A DNA stretch of 64,000 nt. It comes from Corallococcus silvisoli. Its GTDB lineage: Bacteria > Myxococcota > Myxococcia > Myxococcales > Myxococcaceae. Both the position numbers and the translations under genes were made by a program. The stretch spans positions 186,001-250,000 of the forward strand of contig NZ_JAAAPJ010000012.1 of the NCBI RefSeq assembly GCF_009909145.1, in the 5' to 3' direction. Positions 1 to 8,978 of this stretch are shown piece by piece (position 1 is the first letter of the stretch; every line of letters begins with the position of its first letter). The notes under the pieces were generated by a model. The model was not told the origin of the DNA, did not search any database, and saw nothing but the letters and a program-made list of their open reading frames with translations.

Positions 1-321
1 CGCGTGGGCACGGTGACGGTGGTCCTCAACGACAACTTCCTGGGCATGGTGAACCACGGCGAGCACGTGCAGGACCGCACGTACCCGCTGGAGGACGAGT
101 TCTATGGCCTGGGCAACCCGGACCTGAAGGCCTTCTCCGAGTCGCTGGGCGCCCGCGCCTACACGGTGAACGCGCCCGGGCAGCTGGACGCGCTGCTGCC
201 GGAAGTGCTGCGCCGCGCGGACGAGACGGGCCAGCCGCAGGTCATCATCGCGCACATCGACTACCGCGAGGTGCCGCCCTACGGCGACCGCTTCGCCGCC
301 GTGGCCTCGGACGCGAAGTAG
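1..321 (+). CDS. Thiamin-diphosphate-dependent enzyme, C-terminal part (5' end outside window)
   Basis: The reading frame is open from the first base, so this is the last ~106 residues of a longer protein. The visible piece looks like the C-terminal ThDP-binding domain of the acetolactate synthase/pyruvate oxidase superfamily: it has an NDNFLGMV segment, which matches the N-G/N-x-LGMV turn that closes the ThDP/Mg2+ site, followed by an alpha/beta segment ending in IIAHIDYREVPPYG. The DxGDG half of the ThDP motif would lie upstream and cannot be seen. The stop is 7 bases before the KAS III-like gene, so the two are probably co-transcribed. This could reflect a carboligase making a substrate for the next protein, but that is inference. 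Acetolactate synthase is the nearest general description, and the exact substrate is unknown. Confidence 0.75.
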   Translation, partial: RVGTVTVVLNDNFLGMVNHGEHVQDRTYPLEDEFYGLGNPDLKAFSESLGARAYTVNAPGQLDALLPEVLRRADETGQPQVIIAHIDYREVPPYGDRFAAVASDAK

Positions 322-328
322 CCGCCGC

Positions 329-1294
329 ATGAGCGCCGCGACCTACGCGCTGCTGGGCGTTGGCGCCGCCGTGCCCGGCACGGTGCGCGGCAACGAGGAT
401 CCCCTCTTCGAGCCCCTGCGCCGTGCCGCCGGAAGTGGCGGGGAGCACGCGCTCTTCTACGGCAATCGCGAGCGACGGGCGCTGGGGCCGGGTGAGTCCC
501 TGGCCTCGCTCACCGCGCGCGCGGGCGCCGCCGCGCTCCAGGACGCGGGGCTGACCGCCTCGGACGTGCAGCGGCTGTATGGCTACGTGTCGGTGTCGGA
601 GTTCATCGCGCCGAACGCGCTCTACGCGGTGCACCGGGAGCTGGGGCTGGGGCAGGGCGCCCTGGTGGTTCCGGTGCAGGCGGACTTCGCCAACTTCCTG
701 ATGGGCGTGGTGCTGGCCTGGGAGGCGCTGCGCGCGGGCAGCATCCAGCACGCGCTGGTCGCGGTGGGCTCCGCGTGGACGCGCAACGTGGACTACACGC
801 AAGGGCACGCCATCGGCATTGGCGACGGCGCGGGCGCGGTGGTGGTGGGCGCGGGAGAGCGGCTGACCCTGGTGGACTGGGGCGCGGACACCTTCAGCGA
901 CGAGTACGGCGCGATGATGATGGGGCCGCGGCCGGAGTCCGGGCTCGCGCACCCTACCTATGGCATCGCGCCCACGTCGGGCGTGCAGGCCTTCCTGAAC
1001 TCTGGAATGAACGGGCCGCCCCGGCTGGTGGAGCGGCTGCTCCACAAGCACGGCGTGGCGCGCGAGGACGTGACGCTCATCTCGCACCAGGCCACGCGCA
1101 AGCTGATGGACCACTGGGCGAAGGAGATCCGCCCGCGCGAGTACCTGGACACGTTCGAGGACTTCGGGAACATGGTGCACGCGTCCATCCCGGTGACGCT
1201 GGCCCGGTTCCACCGCGAGCTGCGAACGAAGTACCTGGTGATGGTGGGCCTGGGGATCGGCGCGCACCAGATGGCCCTGCTGGTGCGCGTCTGA
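329..1294 (+). CDS. KAS III (FabH)-like thiolase-fold protein without the active-site cysteine
   Basis: This 321-residue protein has the length and order of motifs of beta-ketoacyl-ACP synthase III. Two of the three catalytic residues are recognisable: the His of SHQAT (His253, matching the family HQAN) and the Asn of GNMVHASIP (Asn281, matching GNtSaASIP). The C-terminal GIGAHQMALLVR matches the family's closing GGG strand. The nucleophile region, normally AACsGF, reads QADFANFLMG (residues 117-126), so a Phe or Asp stands where Cys is expected, and the whole protein contains no Cys. Decarboxylative Claisen chemistry through an acyl-enzyme is therefore unlikely. It may be a non-condensing acyltransferase, a hydrolase or a structural partner of the upstream ThDP enzyme. 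The ATG lies 7 bases after the preceding stop. Confidence 0.8.
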   Translation: MSAATYALLGVGAAVPGTVRGNEDPLFEPLRRAAGSGGEHALFYGNRERRALGPGESLASLTARAGAAALQDAGLTASDVQRLYGYVSVSEFIAPNALYAVHRELGLGQGALVVPVQADFANFLMGVVLAWEALRAGSIQHALVAVGSAWTRNVDYTQGHAIGIGDGAGAVVVGAGERLTLVDWGADTFSDEYGAMMMGPRPESGLAHPTYGIAPTSGVQAFLNSGMNGPPRLVERLLHKHGVAREDVTLISHQATRKLMDHWAKEIRPREYLDTFEDFGNMVHASIPVTLARFHRELRTKYLVMVGLGIGAHQMALLVRV

Positions 1295-1304
1295 GGGACG
1301 CCGG

Positions 1305-2921
1305 CTACTGGTCGTCGCAGGGCGTGCCCAGCCGAAGACCGGTGTAGACCCCCAGCTCGTTGTAGATGAGCGGCAGGTTCTGCCCCACGGGGACGTTGCG
1401 CAGCTCGACCTCCGTGCGCGGGTTTTCGATCCACATGGGCGTCTGCGCGCGGTCGATGACGAGCCGCAGCTGCCCCTTCTTCGTGGTGAAGATCTCGCCT
1501 TCGGAGTCCGCCACCACGTTGGTCATCTTCTGCGGCTTCAGGTCGCCCCGGGGCCCGATGAACACCCGGAAGTTGCGCGCCTCCGAGGGCGTGAAGCCCT
1601 TGTCCACGTAGTAGTACGTGCCCTTGGAGTCGCGCAGCAGCGCGTGCGGGACGAACTTCTGCGGGTTGGGGGCGTAGGTGGCCTTGCGCAGCAACTCGCG
1701 CGCCTCCGTGCCGGGGATCATCTCCAGGGACACCTTGCGCTCACCGCAGCGCAGCGAACAGGTGCGCTCCTGGGGGTCCACGCTCAGCGCCGAGTGCACT
1801 CGCAGATCGAGCCCGTCGTAGTCGGGGCTGCCCTTGGGATTGAAGAAGCGCGGATCCATGAAGGTCATGGCGGACAGGTTGCCGCCGCGGGGACGGGGCA
1901 CCTCGAAGAACGCCTTCCCGTCGCCGTAGTAGAGCCGGTCCTCCAGGCCGTCCGTCTCCTCGTAGGGCACCGCGGCGACGTAGTGCCCCTTGCCGTCGGT
2001 GCAGACAGGGGTGGCCTCCAGGAGCATCCGCTGCCCCAGGTTCTCCGCCTTGCCCCACGACGGTTCGACGGCGGTGGCGGGGCTTGCGACGAGGAGCGCG
2101 GCCACGGGGAGCTGCTTCTTGAAGTAGCGGGTGGCGGCCTTCTGCTGATTGGAGACCTCCGGAGACGTGGTCCACACGAAGCGATCGCCTTGCAGGGCGG
2201 GCTCCAACGCGGCGCCAAAGCGGCAGTCCAGATGCTGGAGGCGGGCCTTCACCGCGCCGCGGGCCTCCTCCGACACCTCGCACATCGCCTTCAGCGCGTT
2301 GAGGGGGAAGGCGCAGAAGCGGGCGATGTCCTGGGCCTTGAGCACGGGTTCGCTGATGGTGGCCCAGTCGATGGCGCCCGCCACGGAGGTCCCGCAGGAG
2401 GTGTTCATCGCCTGGAGCACTTCGGCGTAGGCGGTGTCGTGGACGGATTCCTCGGCCTTTCGGTCGAAGGCCATCAGCTTCGCCAGCTGTCCGCTCTGGG
2501 TCTGTTGCTGGTGCTGCGCGTAGACCTCCTCCGGCTTGAGTTTCTGGGAGCGTGCTTCGTCGTACTGGACCGCGACGCCGTTGCCGGGGCCTCCGGGGAA
2601 GTGCAGCTCCGCGCGCGTGCCCACGATGATCAGCGGCGAGTAGTCCTTCCCGTGCCACTGGGTGGTGTAGCTATGCCGCTGGGTGCTGAGGCTGCTCCAG
2701 TCCTTCAGGGTGTAGGGGAGCACCAGGGTGTCCAGCACGGAGCCGGTGCCCTGGATGCGCAGGATGAACTTCTTCTCCTCGCGGGGCGCGAGCGGTACGA
2801 CGGCGACCTGTTCTCCCTGCGGACCCACGAACACCTTGCCGGGCTCGACGGGGGCCGCGGCCAGGACGGGGAGGGGGCCCAGGACGGCGGCCAGCACGGC
2901 CACTGCGACGACGACTCTCAC
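1305..2921 (-). CDS. Exported protein of unknown function
   Basis: I do not recognise the family. I prefer the GTG at 2921, because AAGGAA lies upstream and the product then starts with MRVVVAVAVLAAVLGPLPVL, a textbook signal peptide ending near Ala-Ala-Ala; an ATG at 2975 would add 18 charged residues in front. From GTG the protein is 538 residues. The mature part is a mixed beta-rich sequence with several Cys (for example TSCGTS, FCAFPL, MCEVSE, TCSLRCGE and the final GTPCDDQ), as expected for a disulphide-containing periplasmic or surface protein. It lies just downstream of the membrane Ser/Thr kinase on the same strand (67 bases after its stop from the GTG), so co-transcription is likely, and it may be the kinase's sensory partner or output. 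That link is inference. Confidence 0.7.
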   Translation of the reverse strand: MRVVVAVAVLAAVLGPLPVLAAAPVEPGKVFVGPQGEQVAVVPLAPREEKKFILRIQGTGSVLDTLVLPYTLKDWSSLSTQRHSYTTQWHGKDYSPLIIVGTRAELHFPGGPGNGVAVQYDEARSQKLKPEEVYAQHQQQTQSGQLAKLMAFDRKAEESVHDTAYAEVLQAMNTSCGTSVAGAIDWATISEPVLKAQDIARFCAFPLNALKAMCEVSEEARGAVKARLQHLDCRFGAALEPALQGDRFVWTTSPEVSNQQKAATRYFKKQLPVAALLVASPATAVEPSWGKAENLGQRMLLEATPVCTDGKGHYVAAVPYEETDGLEDRLYYGDGKAFFEVPRPRGGNLSAMTFMDPRFFNPKGSPDYDGLDLRVHSALSVDPQERTCSLRCGERKVSLEMIPGTEARELLRKATYAPNPQKFVPHALLRDSKGTYYYVDKGFTPSEARNFRVFIGPRGDLKPQKMTNVVADSEGEIFTTKKGQLRLVIDRAQTPMWIENPRTEVELRNVPVGQNLPLIYNELGVYTGLRLGTPCDDQ

Positions 2922-2988
2922 GCGCGCTTCCTTCCCCTTGCCGGGGGACTCGGCCGCGGCGGTGTTCCCGCGCACGGCCAGGGCCGGA

Positions 2989-5253
2989 TCAAGGCTCCAT
3001 GCTCAGGTCGACTTCGTACTTCCGGCACTCCTGCTCTGCCTTCTGCCGGAGCTTCTTGGGCAGCAGGTTCCACTCGGCGCGGGCCCCGCCCAGGTCCTTC
3101 TGCATACAGCGGATCTGCGTCAGCAGCAGGCGGGCCGCGAGGTTGGGGCCGTCCGTGTAGCTGCGCTGGGCCCGGTTGATCGCCGCGGACAGGTCCTTCT
3201 CCGCGATCGCCGCACGCGCTCCCTCGAGGGCCACGCGCGAGGCCTCGTTCGGGGGATCGACACTCAGGCCCTGCTTCGCCGCGGGAGCATCGATTCCCTT
3301 CGGCTTGCCTTGAGAAGGCACCTTGGCCGTCGGGGTGGGCGGGGTCTGCGCCACGACGGGCGGCTGGGGCGGGGGCTGCGGTGCCGTGGTCGGCGGGGGG
3401 AGGGGAGGCGGGACGTTGTTCACGGCGGGCGGCGGAACCGCGACGGGCTGTGGCGGCGTGCTCGCGACAATCGGCGGCGCCACGACAGGCGCCGGCCGCA
3501 GCCACCAACCCAGCCCCACGGCGCCGAGGATCAACGCGGCGGCGCCCGCGACCGGCAGTACTCGTGACTTTGGTTTACCGCCACTGGTAGCGTCGACGGG
3601 CAGCGTCGTCGGACCGGGCGCTCCCACCACGCCCGCCACGCTCACGGGCGCGAGCGGCTGGCCGTGGGGACCGACGGGACCCGCGAGGCTGCCTGGAACC
3701 GCCTGCTGCCCGCCGAGGCTGCCCGGAGCGATGTGCTGGCCCGAGGAGGAGGCAGGGGCTGCATGCTGCCCGCCGAAGCTGCCCGGAGCGGCGTGCTGGC
3801 CCGCGATGGATCCAGGGGGCAACTGCTGCCCGCCGAGGCCGCCTGGAGCGACGTGCTGGCTCGCGAGGCTGCCTGGAGCGACGTGCTGTTGGCCCGCGAT
3901 GGAGCCTGGGGCCAGCTGCCCACCGAGGCTGCCCGGAGCGACGTGCTGGCCCGTGCCGTGACCTGGCGCGACGTGCTGCCCACCGATGCTCCCTGACGCG
4001 GCCTGCGGGCTCGTGCCGTAGGCCTGCTGCGCCGGCAGGGCCACACCCGAGGCTCCCACGGCGCCTGGTGCCACTCCGCTCGCGGGCATCTGCGTGGCGC
4101 CGAACCCCAGCGTGCCGCCCGCGGCCTGGGCCTGCTGACCGAACGGCGTCGTGCTGCTGCCACGGGGCGCCAGCGTCGCATCGAAGCCGATGTCATCCGG
4201 CTCCGCGACCGCGCCGGGACCGAAGCGGCCCGTCCCCGGCCCCTTGTTCGCCGGCGCCATCGTGGCGCCCATCGCGTCCTCGTCATCCGGGGCCACCGAG
4301 GGCAGGGCGACGCCGGAGGGACGCTTCGAGCGCGAGAACGTCCGGGCCGCGAGCTGTTCCTCTGTCTCCGGCAGCGACTGGAGCGTCGCGCCCGTGAGCT
4401 CCGTGATGAACGCCCCGACGTCCGGATGGCGATCATCCGGGTTCTTCTCCAGCGCGCGCGTCACCGCCCGGGCGACGTTCGGCGGAAGGTCCGGCATCAG
4501 CGTGGAGAGCGACACCGGCGGCTCATGCACCACGCGGTAGATGATCTGCGCCAGCGACCCGCCACCAAAGGGCGTCATCCCGGAGAGCATCTCGAACACG
4601 ATGCCGCCCAGCGCGAACAGATCCGTCCTCGCGTCGATGCGCCGGTTGTGCCCCTGCGCCTGCTCCGGGGACATGTACTGCGGCGTGCCGATGAGCACCG
4701 CCTCCTGCGTCTGGAGCGTCTCGGAGGACATGACCTTCGAGATGCCGAAGTCGAGCAGCTTCACGCGCTCGCCCACCACGCCGCCGGAGTCGGTGGGCAC
4801 CAGGAAGATGTTCGCGGGCTTCAGATCGCGGTGCACGACGCCAGCGCGATGCGCGGTCTGGAGCGCCGAACCCATCTGCCGCGTGAAGGAGAACACCTCC
4901 TCCAACGACAGCCGCCCGCGCCGCAGCCGGTCCGCGAGGCTCTCGCCGCGCAGGTACTCCAGCACCAGGAACGGACTGCCGTCCTCCAGCGTGTCGAAGT
5001 CCAACACCTCCACGATGTTCGGGTGCCCCAGCCGGGAGGCGATCTCCGCCTCGCGCCGGAAGCGCACGTGGAGGTCCGGCCCCACGTGGTCCCCGATGCG
5101 CAGCACCTTCACCGCCACCTGCTTGCCCGGAAGCCGCAGGTGCTGGGCCAGGAACACCGACCCCATGCCGCCCCGACCCAACACGGAGACGACTTTGTAG
5201 GTGTTCCGGAGGACCGAATCGATGTTCAGCTCACCGTCAGCCGAGCGCGTCAT
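2989..5253 (-). CDS. Transmembrane serine/threonine protein kinase (PknB type)
   Basis: From the ATG at 5253 the product has 754 residues. Residues ~19-290 are a full eukaryotic-type kinase domain: glycine loop LGRGGMGSVF (25-34), Lys49 in VAVKV, catalytic HRDLKPAN (141-148), DFG (168-170) and MSPEQ (194-198). All catalytic residues are present. A disordered linker (~370-560) contains many GGQHVAPGSL-like repeats. It is followed by one membrane helix (VLPVAGAAALILGAVGLGWW) and an external Pro-rich stretch plus a helical TPR-like tail. The layout is the usual bacterial one: kinase in the cytoplasm, sensor outside. The frame stays open up to 5421, but the family N-terminus fits 5253. The substrate is unknown; the exported protein downstream is a candidate partner. 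Confidence 0.92.
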   Translation of the reverse strand: MTRSADGELNIDSVLRNTYKVVSVLGRGGMGSVFLAQHLRLPGKQVAVKVLRIGDHVGPDLHVRFRREAEIASRLGHPNIVEVLDFDTLEDGSPFLVLEYLRGESLADRLRRGRLSLEEVFSFTRQMGSALQTAHRAGVVHRDLKPANIFLVPTDSGGVVGERVKLLDFGISKVMSSETLQTQEAVLIGTPQYMSPEQAQGHNRRIDARTDLFALGGIVFEMLSGMTPFGGGSLAQIIYRVVHEPPVSLSTLMPDLPPNVARAVTRALEKNPDDRHPDVGAFITELTGATLQSLPETEEQLAARTFSRSKRPSGVALPSVAPDDEDAMGATMAPANKGPGTGRFGPGAVAEPDDIGFDATLAPRGSSTTPFGQQAQAAGGTLGFGATQMPASGVAPGAVGASGVALPAQQAYGTSPQAASGSIGGQHVAPGHGTGQHVAPGSLGGQLAPGSIAGQQHVAPGSLASQHVAPGGLGGQQLPPGSIAGQHAAPGSFGGQHAAPASSSGQHIAPGSLGGQQAVPGSLAGPVGPHGQPLAPVSVAGVVGAPGPTTLPVDATSGGKPKSRVLPVAGAAALILGAVGLGWWLRPAPVVAPPIVASTPPQPVAVPPPAVNNVPPPLPPPTTAPQPPPQPPVVAQTPPTPTAKVPSQGKPKGIDAPAAKQGLSVDPPNEASRVALEGARAAIAEKDLSAAINRAQRSYTDGPNLAARLLLTQIRCMQKDLGGARAEWNLLPKKLRQKAEQECRKYEVDLSMEP
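3655..3990 (-). repeat. Degenerate ~30-bp tandem repeats coding for (S/A)GQHVAPGSLGGQ units in the kinase linker
   Basis: About a dozen imperfect copies of a 24-33 bp unit, read leftward, encode Gly-Gln-His/Gln-Val/Ala-(A/P)PGS(L/I)-(G/A) blocks. Copies differ by small in-frame losses and third-base changes, so this is an old, coding-constrained array. It separates the kinase domain from the membrane helix and may set spacer length. Confidence 0.8.
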
Positions 5254-5377
5254 GGAAGAGGGCGTGTCCTGATGACAAAGGGCGCGAAAGCACCACCGCG
5301 AAACGGGGCGCCACGCTAGCACGCCCCATCCGTCAGGGCGCGCGCCTCTCGCCGCGGGCGACCCCCTGGACAGTCGA

Positions 5378-5463
5378 ACGCCCGGACCCTCGTGGGAGGA
5401 CCCGGGCGTCATGAACTCCATCCTTCCCAGCCCACCCGGAAAGGAGCGGCCTCATGGGGCCGC
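5378..5463 (-). terminator. Two hairpins downstream of the helicase gene
   Basis: On the helicase's side of the 237-bp gap I see GCGGCC/GGCCGC (5446-5451 with 5458-5463, 6-nt loop) and ACGCCCGG/CCGGGCGT (5378-5385 with 5402-5409, 16-nt loop). Neither has a clear U-tract, so they are weak terminator candidates. The rest of 5254-5490 would hold the promoter of the kinase gene; no clear boxes are visible. Confidence 0.35.
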
Positions 5464-5490
5464 ATCCCTACCTCGAGGAGCCGAGCAGGC

Positions 5491-6942
5491 TCAGCCCCAC
5501 TTGGACATCGTGCGACGGGGCGGAGGCGAACCCGGCCCCGCGGCCGGAGCCGCCGGACGCGCCACCTGCGGACGGCCCTGGCCACCCGTGCGAGGCGCCT
5601 GGGCATTGCCGCCGCTGGCCTGACGCGACTGGCCACCGCTCGAACGGCCTTGCCCCCCGCCACCCCCGCCATTGCGGCCGCCTCGGCCACCGCGACGCTG
5701 ACCCCCGCCGCCACCCCCGCCGTTGCCACGCGCGGAGCCCCGTCCGCCCCGGTTGCCGGCCAGCGGGGGACGGGTGTCCTCCACATCCCCGGGCAGGGGA
5801 GGGGGCAGCTGCGAGCGGAAGCCCGCGTCCGCCACCGGCACGCTGCGGCGGATGGTGCGCTCGATGTCGCGCAGGTACGCGCGCTCCTCGGAGTCGCAGA
5901 AGGACACGGCCTGTCCGCTGGCGCCCGCGCGACCGGTGCGGCCGATGCGGTGCACGTACTGCTCCGGCACGTTGGGCAGGTCGTAGTTGAACACGTGCGA
6001 CAGCCCGTCGATGTCGATGCCGCGCGCCGCGATGTCCGTGGCGACCAGCACCCGGAGCGTGCCGGCGCGGAACTCATCCAGCGCGCGCTCGCGGGCGTTC
6101 TGGCTCTTGTTGCCGTGGATCGCGTCCGCGCGCACGCCCGCCGCCGTGAGCTGCTTGGCCACGCGGTTGGCGCCGTGCTTCGTGCGGGTGAAGACGAGCG
6201 CGCGCGGAATCGCCTTCGCGTCCTGGAGCAGGTGCGTGAGCAGCGCGCGCTTCTCCTCGCGCTCCACGAAGTACACCTGCTGGCTCACCGTCTCCGCGGT
6301 GCTGGACGCGGGCGTCACCTCCACGCGCACCGGCTCCTTCAGGATGTTGCGCGCCAGGTCCACGATGTCCGGCGGCAGCGTCGCGCTGAAGAACAGCGTC
6401 TGGCGCACCGACGGCAGCACCTTGATGACCCGCCGCACGTCGTGGATGAACCCCATGTCCAGCATGCGGTCCGCCTCGTCGAGCACGAACACTTCCAGCG
6501 CGCGCAACGTCACGTGGCCCTGATCAATGAGATCCAGCAGGCGCCCCGGCGTCGCCACCAGGATGTCCACGCCCTGGCGCAGCGCCTGGACCTGCGGATT
6601 CTGGCCCACGCCGCCGAACACCACCGCGTGGCGCAGCGGCAGGTGCTTGCCGTAGGTCCCGAAGCTGTCACTCACCTGGCTGGCCAGCTCGCGCGTGGGC
6701 GTCAGCACCAGGCAGCGCACCGGCCGCGCGCCGCCCGCGGGCGCCTTCGCCGACAGGCGCTGGAGGATGGGCAGCGCGAACGCCGCCGTCTTGCCCGTGC
6801 CCGTCTGGGCCACGCCCAACACATCCTTGCCCGCCAGTGCGTGGGGAATCGCTTTCACCTGGATGGGCGTCGGCGTGGTGTAGCCCTCGGCCTTCACGGC
6901 CTTGAGAAGGGAATCGGTCAACTGCAGTTCGTCGAAAGTCAT
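5491..6942 (-). CDS. rhlE: DEAD-box ATP-dependent RNA helicase, RhlE-like
   Basis: This is a 483-residue helicase starting at the ATG at 6942, where the family N-terminus MTFDEL begins. Motifs appear in order: Q motif (about 5-28, with TPTPIQ), Walker A AQTGTGKT (45-52), PTRELA, TPGRLLD, LDEADRMLD, FSATLP, and in the second RecA domain ATDIAARGIDID and HRIGRTGRAG. After about residue 375 comes a long low-complexity tail of Gly, Arg and Gln, typical of RhlE proteins with RNA-binding tails. It should unwind short RNA duplexes in ribosome assembly or mRNA turnover, often in the cold. An open frame runs upstream to 7365, but it has no helicase homology and is probably 5' leader. The symbol rests on family likeness, not on proven orthology. 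Confidence 0.92.
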   Translation of the reverse strand: MTFDELQLTDSLLKAVKAEGYTTPTPIQVKAIPHALAGKDVLGVAQTGTGKTAAFALPILQRLSAKAPAGGARPVRCLVLTPTRELASQVSDSFGTYGKHLPLRHAVVFGGVGQNPQVQALRQGVDILVATPGRLLDLIDQGHVTLRALEVFVLDEADRMLDMGFIHDVRRVIKVLPSVRQTLFFSATLPPDIVDLARNILKEPVRVEVTPASSTAETVSQQVYFVEREEKRALLTHLLQDAKAIPRALVFTRTKHGANRVAKQLTAAGVRADAIHGNKSQNARERALDEFRAGTLRVLVATDIAARGIDIDGLSHVFNYDLPNVPEQYVHRIGRTGRAGASGQAVSFCDSEERAYLRDIERTIRRSVPVADAGFRSQLPPPLPGDVEDTRPPLAGNRGGRGSARGNGGGGGGGQRRGGRGGRNGGGGGGQGRSSGGQSRQASGGNAQAPRTGGQGRPQVARPAAPAAGPGSPPPRRTMSKWG

Positions 6943-7397
6943 GAAATCCCGCGATGAAGGGTGGGCGCACTCCCCCTCCGGCGGGGGACCGACCGCGCAG
7001 CGCGCCCTCCCGCGGTATTGCGGGGGCGCCTTGCGGTACGCGGTCAGGCCAAATTGCGGCCCGAGGCACCTGGAAACGTCCTGGAACCCCTGGGCTTCCG
7101 GAAGGATTCCCGGTGCCGCCCAGGGCCCGGCCACACTGCCTGCAACGGGGGGCAATGTCCCGGGAAATCCTCCCCGCCCGGCTGCTCCCCACCGCTGTGG
7201 AGATTTCGGACAGGGCTGGAGGCCGCCTGCCCCCGTCGTCCCCAACCCCCCAGTCCGGGCGCCAGTGGCCTCCTCTCTCGGACGCCCTCCCAAGTCACCG
7301 GAATCATTTGGATTCAAACTAAATGGCTGTGGGTAAGTCCTGGGATTGATTGGGCAATTCCTCACCCATCGTTGGCTGGCATGCCCGTTGCTAGCCC
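6943..7397. promoter_or_regulatory. 455-bp divergent intergenic region between rhlE and opgG
   Basis: No gene is supported here. The part next to rhlE is as GC-rich as coding DNA. The stretch 7295-7375, close to opgG, is clearly richer in A and T (for example ATTTGGATTCAAACTAAATG) and is the likely site of both promoters. If the rhlE promoter lies there, its mRNA would carry a leader of about 350 nt, which is long for this genome. I cannot assign boxes with confidence. Confidence 0.45.
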
Positions 7398-8978
7398 ATG
7401 CCGCGTCGCGCCGTGATGGCGCGGGCGGTGGGCCCCTGGGAGGAGCGGGATTTGAAGCGGTGGCAGCGACAGACGGTGGGGCTGGCCTGGGGCTTGGGGC
7501 TGTGCGTGGCGGCGTTGGCGTGTGCCCAGCCCAAGGCGGGGGCGGTCCGGGGGACTGGGTTCTCCACGGAGTCGGTGCAGGAGCGGGCCCGCGCGCTGGC
7601 CGCGAAGCCGTACCAGGAGCCCCCCATCGGGGTGCCGCCCTCCTTCGAGAAGCTCACGTACGATCAGTTCCGGGACATCCGCTTCCGTGACTCGGCGTCG
7701 CTGTGGCGTGAAGAGGGGCTGCCCTTCCGGGCGCAGTTCTTCCACCCGGGCTTCTATTACACGCGTCCCGTGGTCGTGAACCTGGTGGAGGGCGGCAGGG
7801 CGCGCCCGGTGCCCTTCTCCACGGAGCAGTTCACCTATGGGCCCCTGGTGGGCACGCCGCCCAAGGGCAAGGTGAACGGCTTCGCGGGCTTCCGGCTGAA
7901 CGCGCCGCTGAACACGAAGGACTACTACGACGAGCTGGTGGCCTTCCTGGGCGCCAGCTACTTCCGCGCGCTCGGCAAGGGCAACCTCTATGGTCTGTCC
8001 GCGCGCGGGCTCGCCATCGACACGGCGCTGCCGGGGGGCGAGGAGTTCCCCACGTTCCGCGAGTTCTGGCTGGAGACGCCGGCCGCGGGCTCGGACGCGG
8101 TGGTGGTGCACGCGCTGATGGACAGCCCCAGCGTGACGGGCGCGTTCCGCTTCGCCATCCACCCGGGTGAGCGCACGGTGATGGACGTGGACGCGACGGT
8201 GTTCGCGCGCAAGGTGGTGCGGCAGTTGGGCCTGGCGCCGCTCACCAGCATGTTCCTCTTCGGTGAGAACGACCGGGGCGACTTCGACGACTTCCGCCCG
8301 GAGGTCCACGATTCCGACGGCCTGTCGGTCTGGATGAAGAACGGCGAGAAGCTGTGGCGCCCCCTGAAGAACCCGAAGCAGCTCCAGGTCAGCAGCTTCC
8401 ACTCGGACGGACTGGCGGGCTTCGGCCTGCTGCAGCGCGACCAGGCGTTCACCAGCTACGAGGACCTGGAGGCGCGCTACGAGCGCCGGCCGGGCGCCTG
8501 GGTGGAGCCGGTGAGTGACTGGGGCGCCGGCTCCGTGCGGCTCGTGGAGATCCCGACCCGCGAGGAGATCCACGACAACATCGTGGCCTTCTGGGTGCCG
8601 GATGCGCCGGTGCAGGCGGGCGCGCAGCTTCGCTTCGCCTACCGGCTGTCCTGGGGCTTCGCCCCCGAGGGCGCGAAGGCTGGGGGCTCCACCGTCGCGG
8701 CGACGCGTGTCGCGGCGGGCAGCAAGCCGGGGGCGCGCCGCTTCGTCCTCGACTTCACGAAGGACGCCGGGGAGGGCACCGGTCCGGTGGAGGCGGTCGT
8801 CACCGCTTCACGCGGCCAGGTGCTGCACCCGCGCGCGGAGGTCCATGCGATCTCCGGTGGCTACCGCGCGGCCTTCGAGCTGCTGCCCGACGGGGACGCC
8901 CCCGTCGAGCTGCGCTGCTTCCTGAAACGCGGTTCCGAGACCCTCACCGAGACCTGGAGCTACCTGTGGATTCCGTGA
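7398..8978 (+). CDS. opgG: Periplasmic glucan biosynthesis protein OpgG (MdoG)
   Basis: This 526-residue protein matches the OpgG/MdoG family over nearly its whole length: it has the family's N-terminal FEKLTYDQFRDIRFR segment, QFFHPGFYYTRPV, an AFLGASYFRALGKG-like block, and the C-terminal sugar-binding beta-domain region with AYRLSW. OpgG acts in the periplasm with the membrane transferase OpgH on beta-1,2-linked glucan backbones (osmoregulated periplasmic glucans). The N-terminus has a positive region and a hydrophobic stretch ending ALACAQ, so it is exported and may be lipid-anchored, although the lipobox is not classic. A second in-frame ATG at 7416 is possible. It is the first gene of a three-gene rightward group, and the next gene overlaps its end by 13 bases. 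Confidence 0.93.
   Translation: MPRRAVMARAVGPWEERDLKRWQRQTVGLAWGLGLCVAALACAQPKAGAVRGTGFSTESVQERARALAAKPYQEPPIGVPPSFEKLTYDQFRDIRFRDSASLWREEGLPFRAQFFHPGFYYTRPVVVNLVEGGRARPVPFSTEQFTYGPLVGTPPKGKVNGFAGFRLNAPLNTKDYYDELVAFLGASYFRALGKGNLYGLSARGLAIDTALPGGEEFPTFREFWLETPAAGSDAVVVHALMDSPSVTGAFRFAIHPGERTVMDVDATVFARKVVRQLGLAPLTSMFLFGENDRGDFDDFRPEVHDSDGLSVWMKNGEKLWRPLKNPKQLQVSSFHSDGLAGFGLLQRDQAFTSYEDLEARYERRPGAWVEPVSDWGAGSVRLVEIPTREEIHDNIVAFWVPDAPVQAGAQLRFAYRLSWGFAPEGAKAGGSTVAATRVAAGSKPGARRFVLDFTKDAGEGTGPVEAVVTASRGQVLHPRAEVHAISGGYRAAFELLPDGDAPVELRCFLKRGSETLTETWSYLWIP

Noticed and set aside
1305..3567. Plus-strand frames over the exported protein and kinase tail
   Set aside because: His/Arg/Gly-rich shadows without motifs.
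3655..3990. CRISPR-like array
   Set aside because: The repeats are in frame, have no uniform spacers and encode a Gly/Gln-rich linker.
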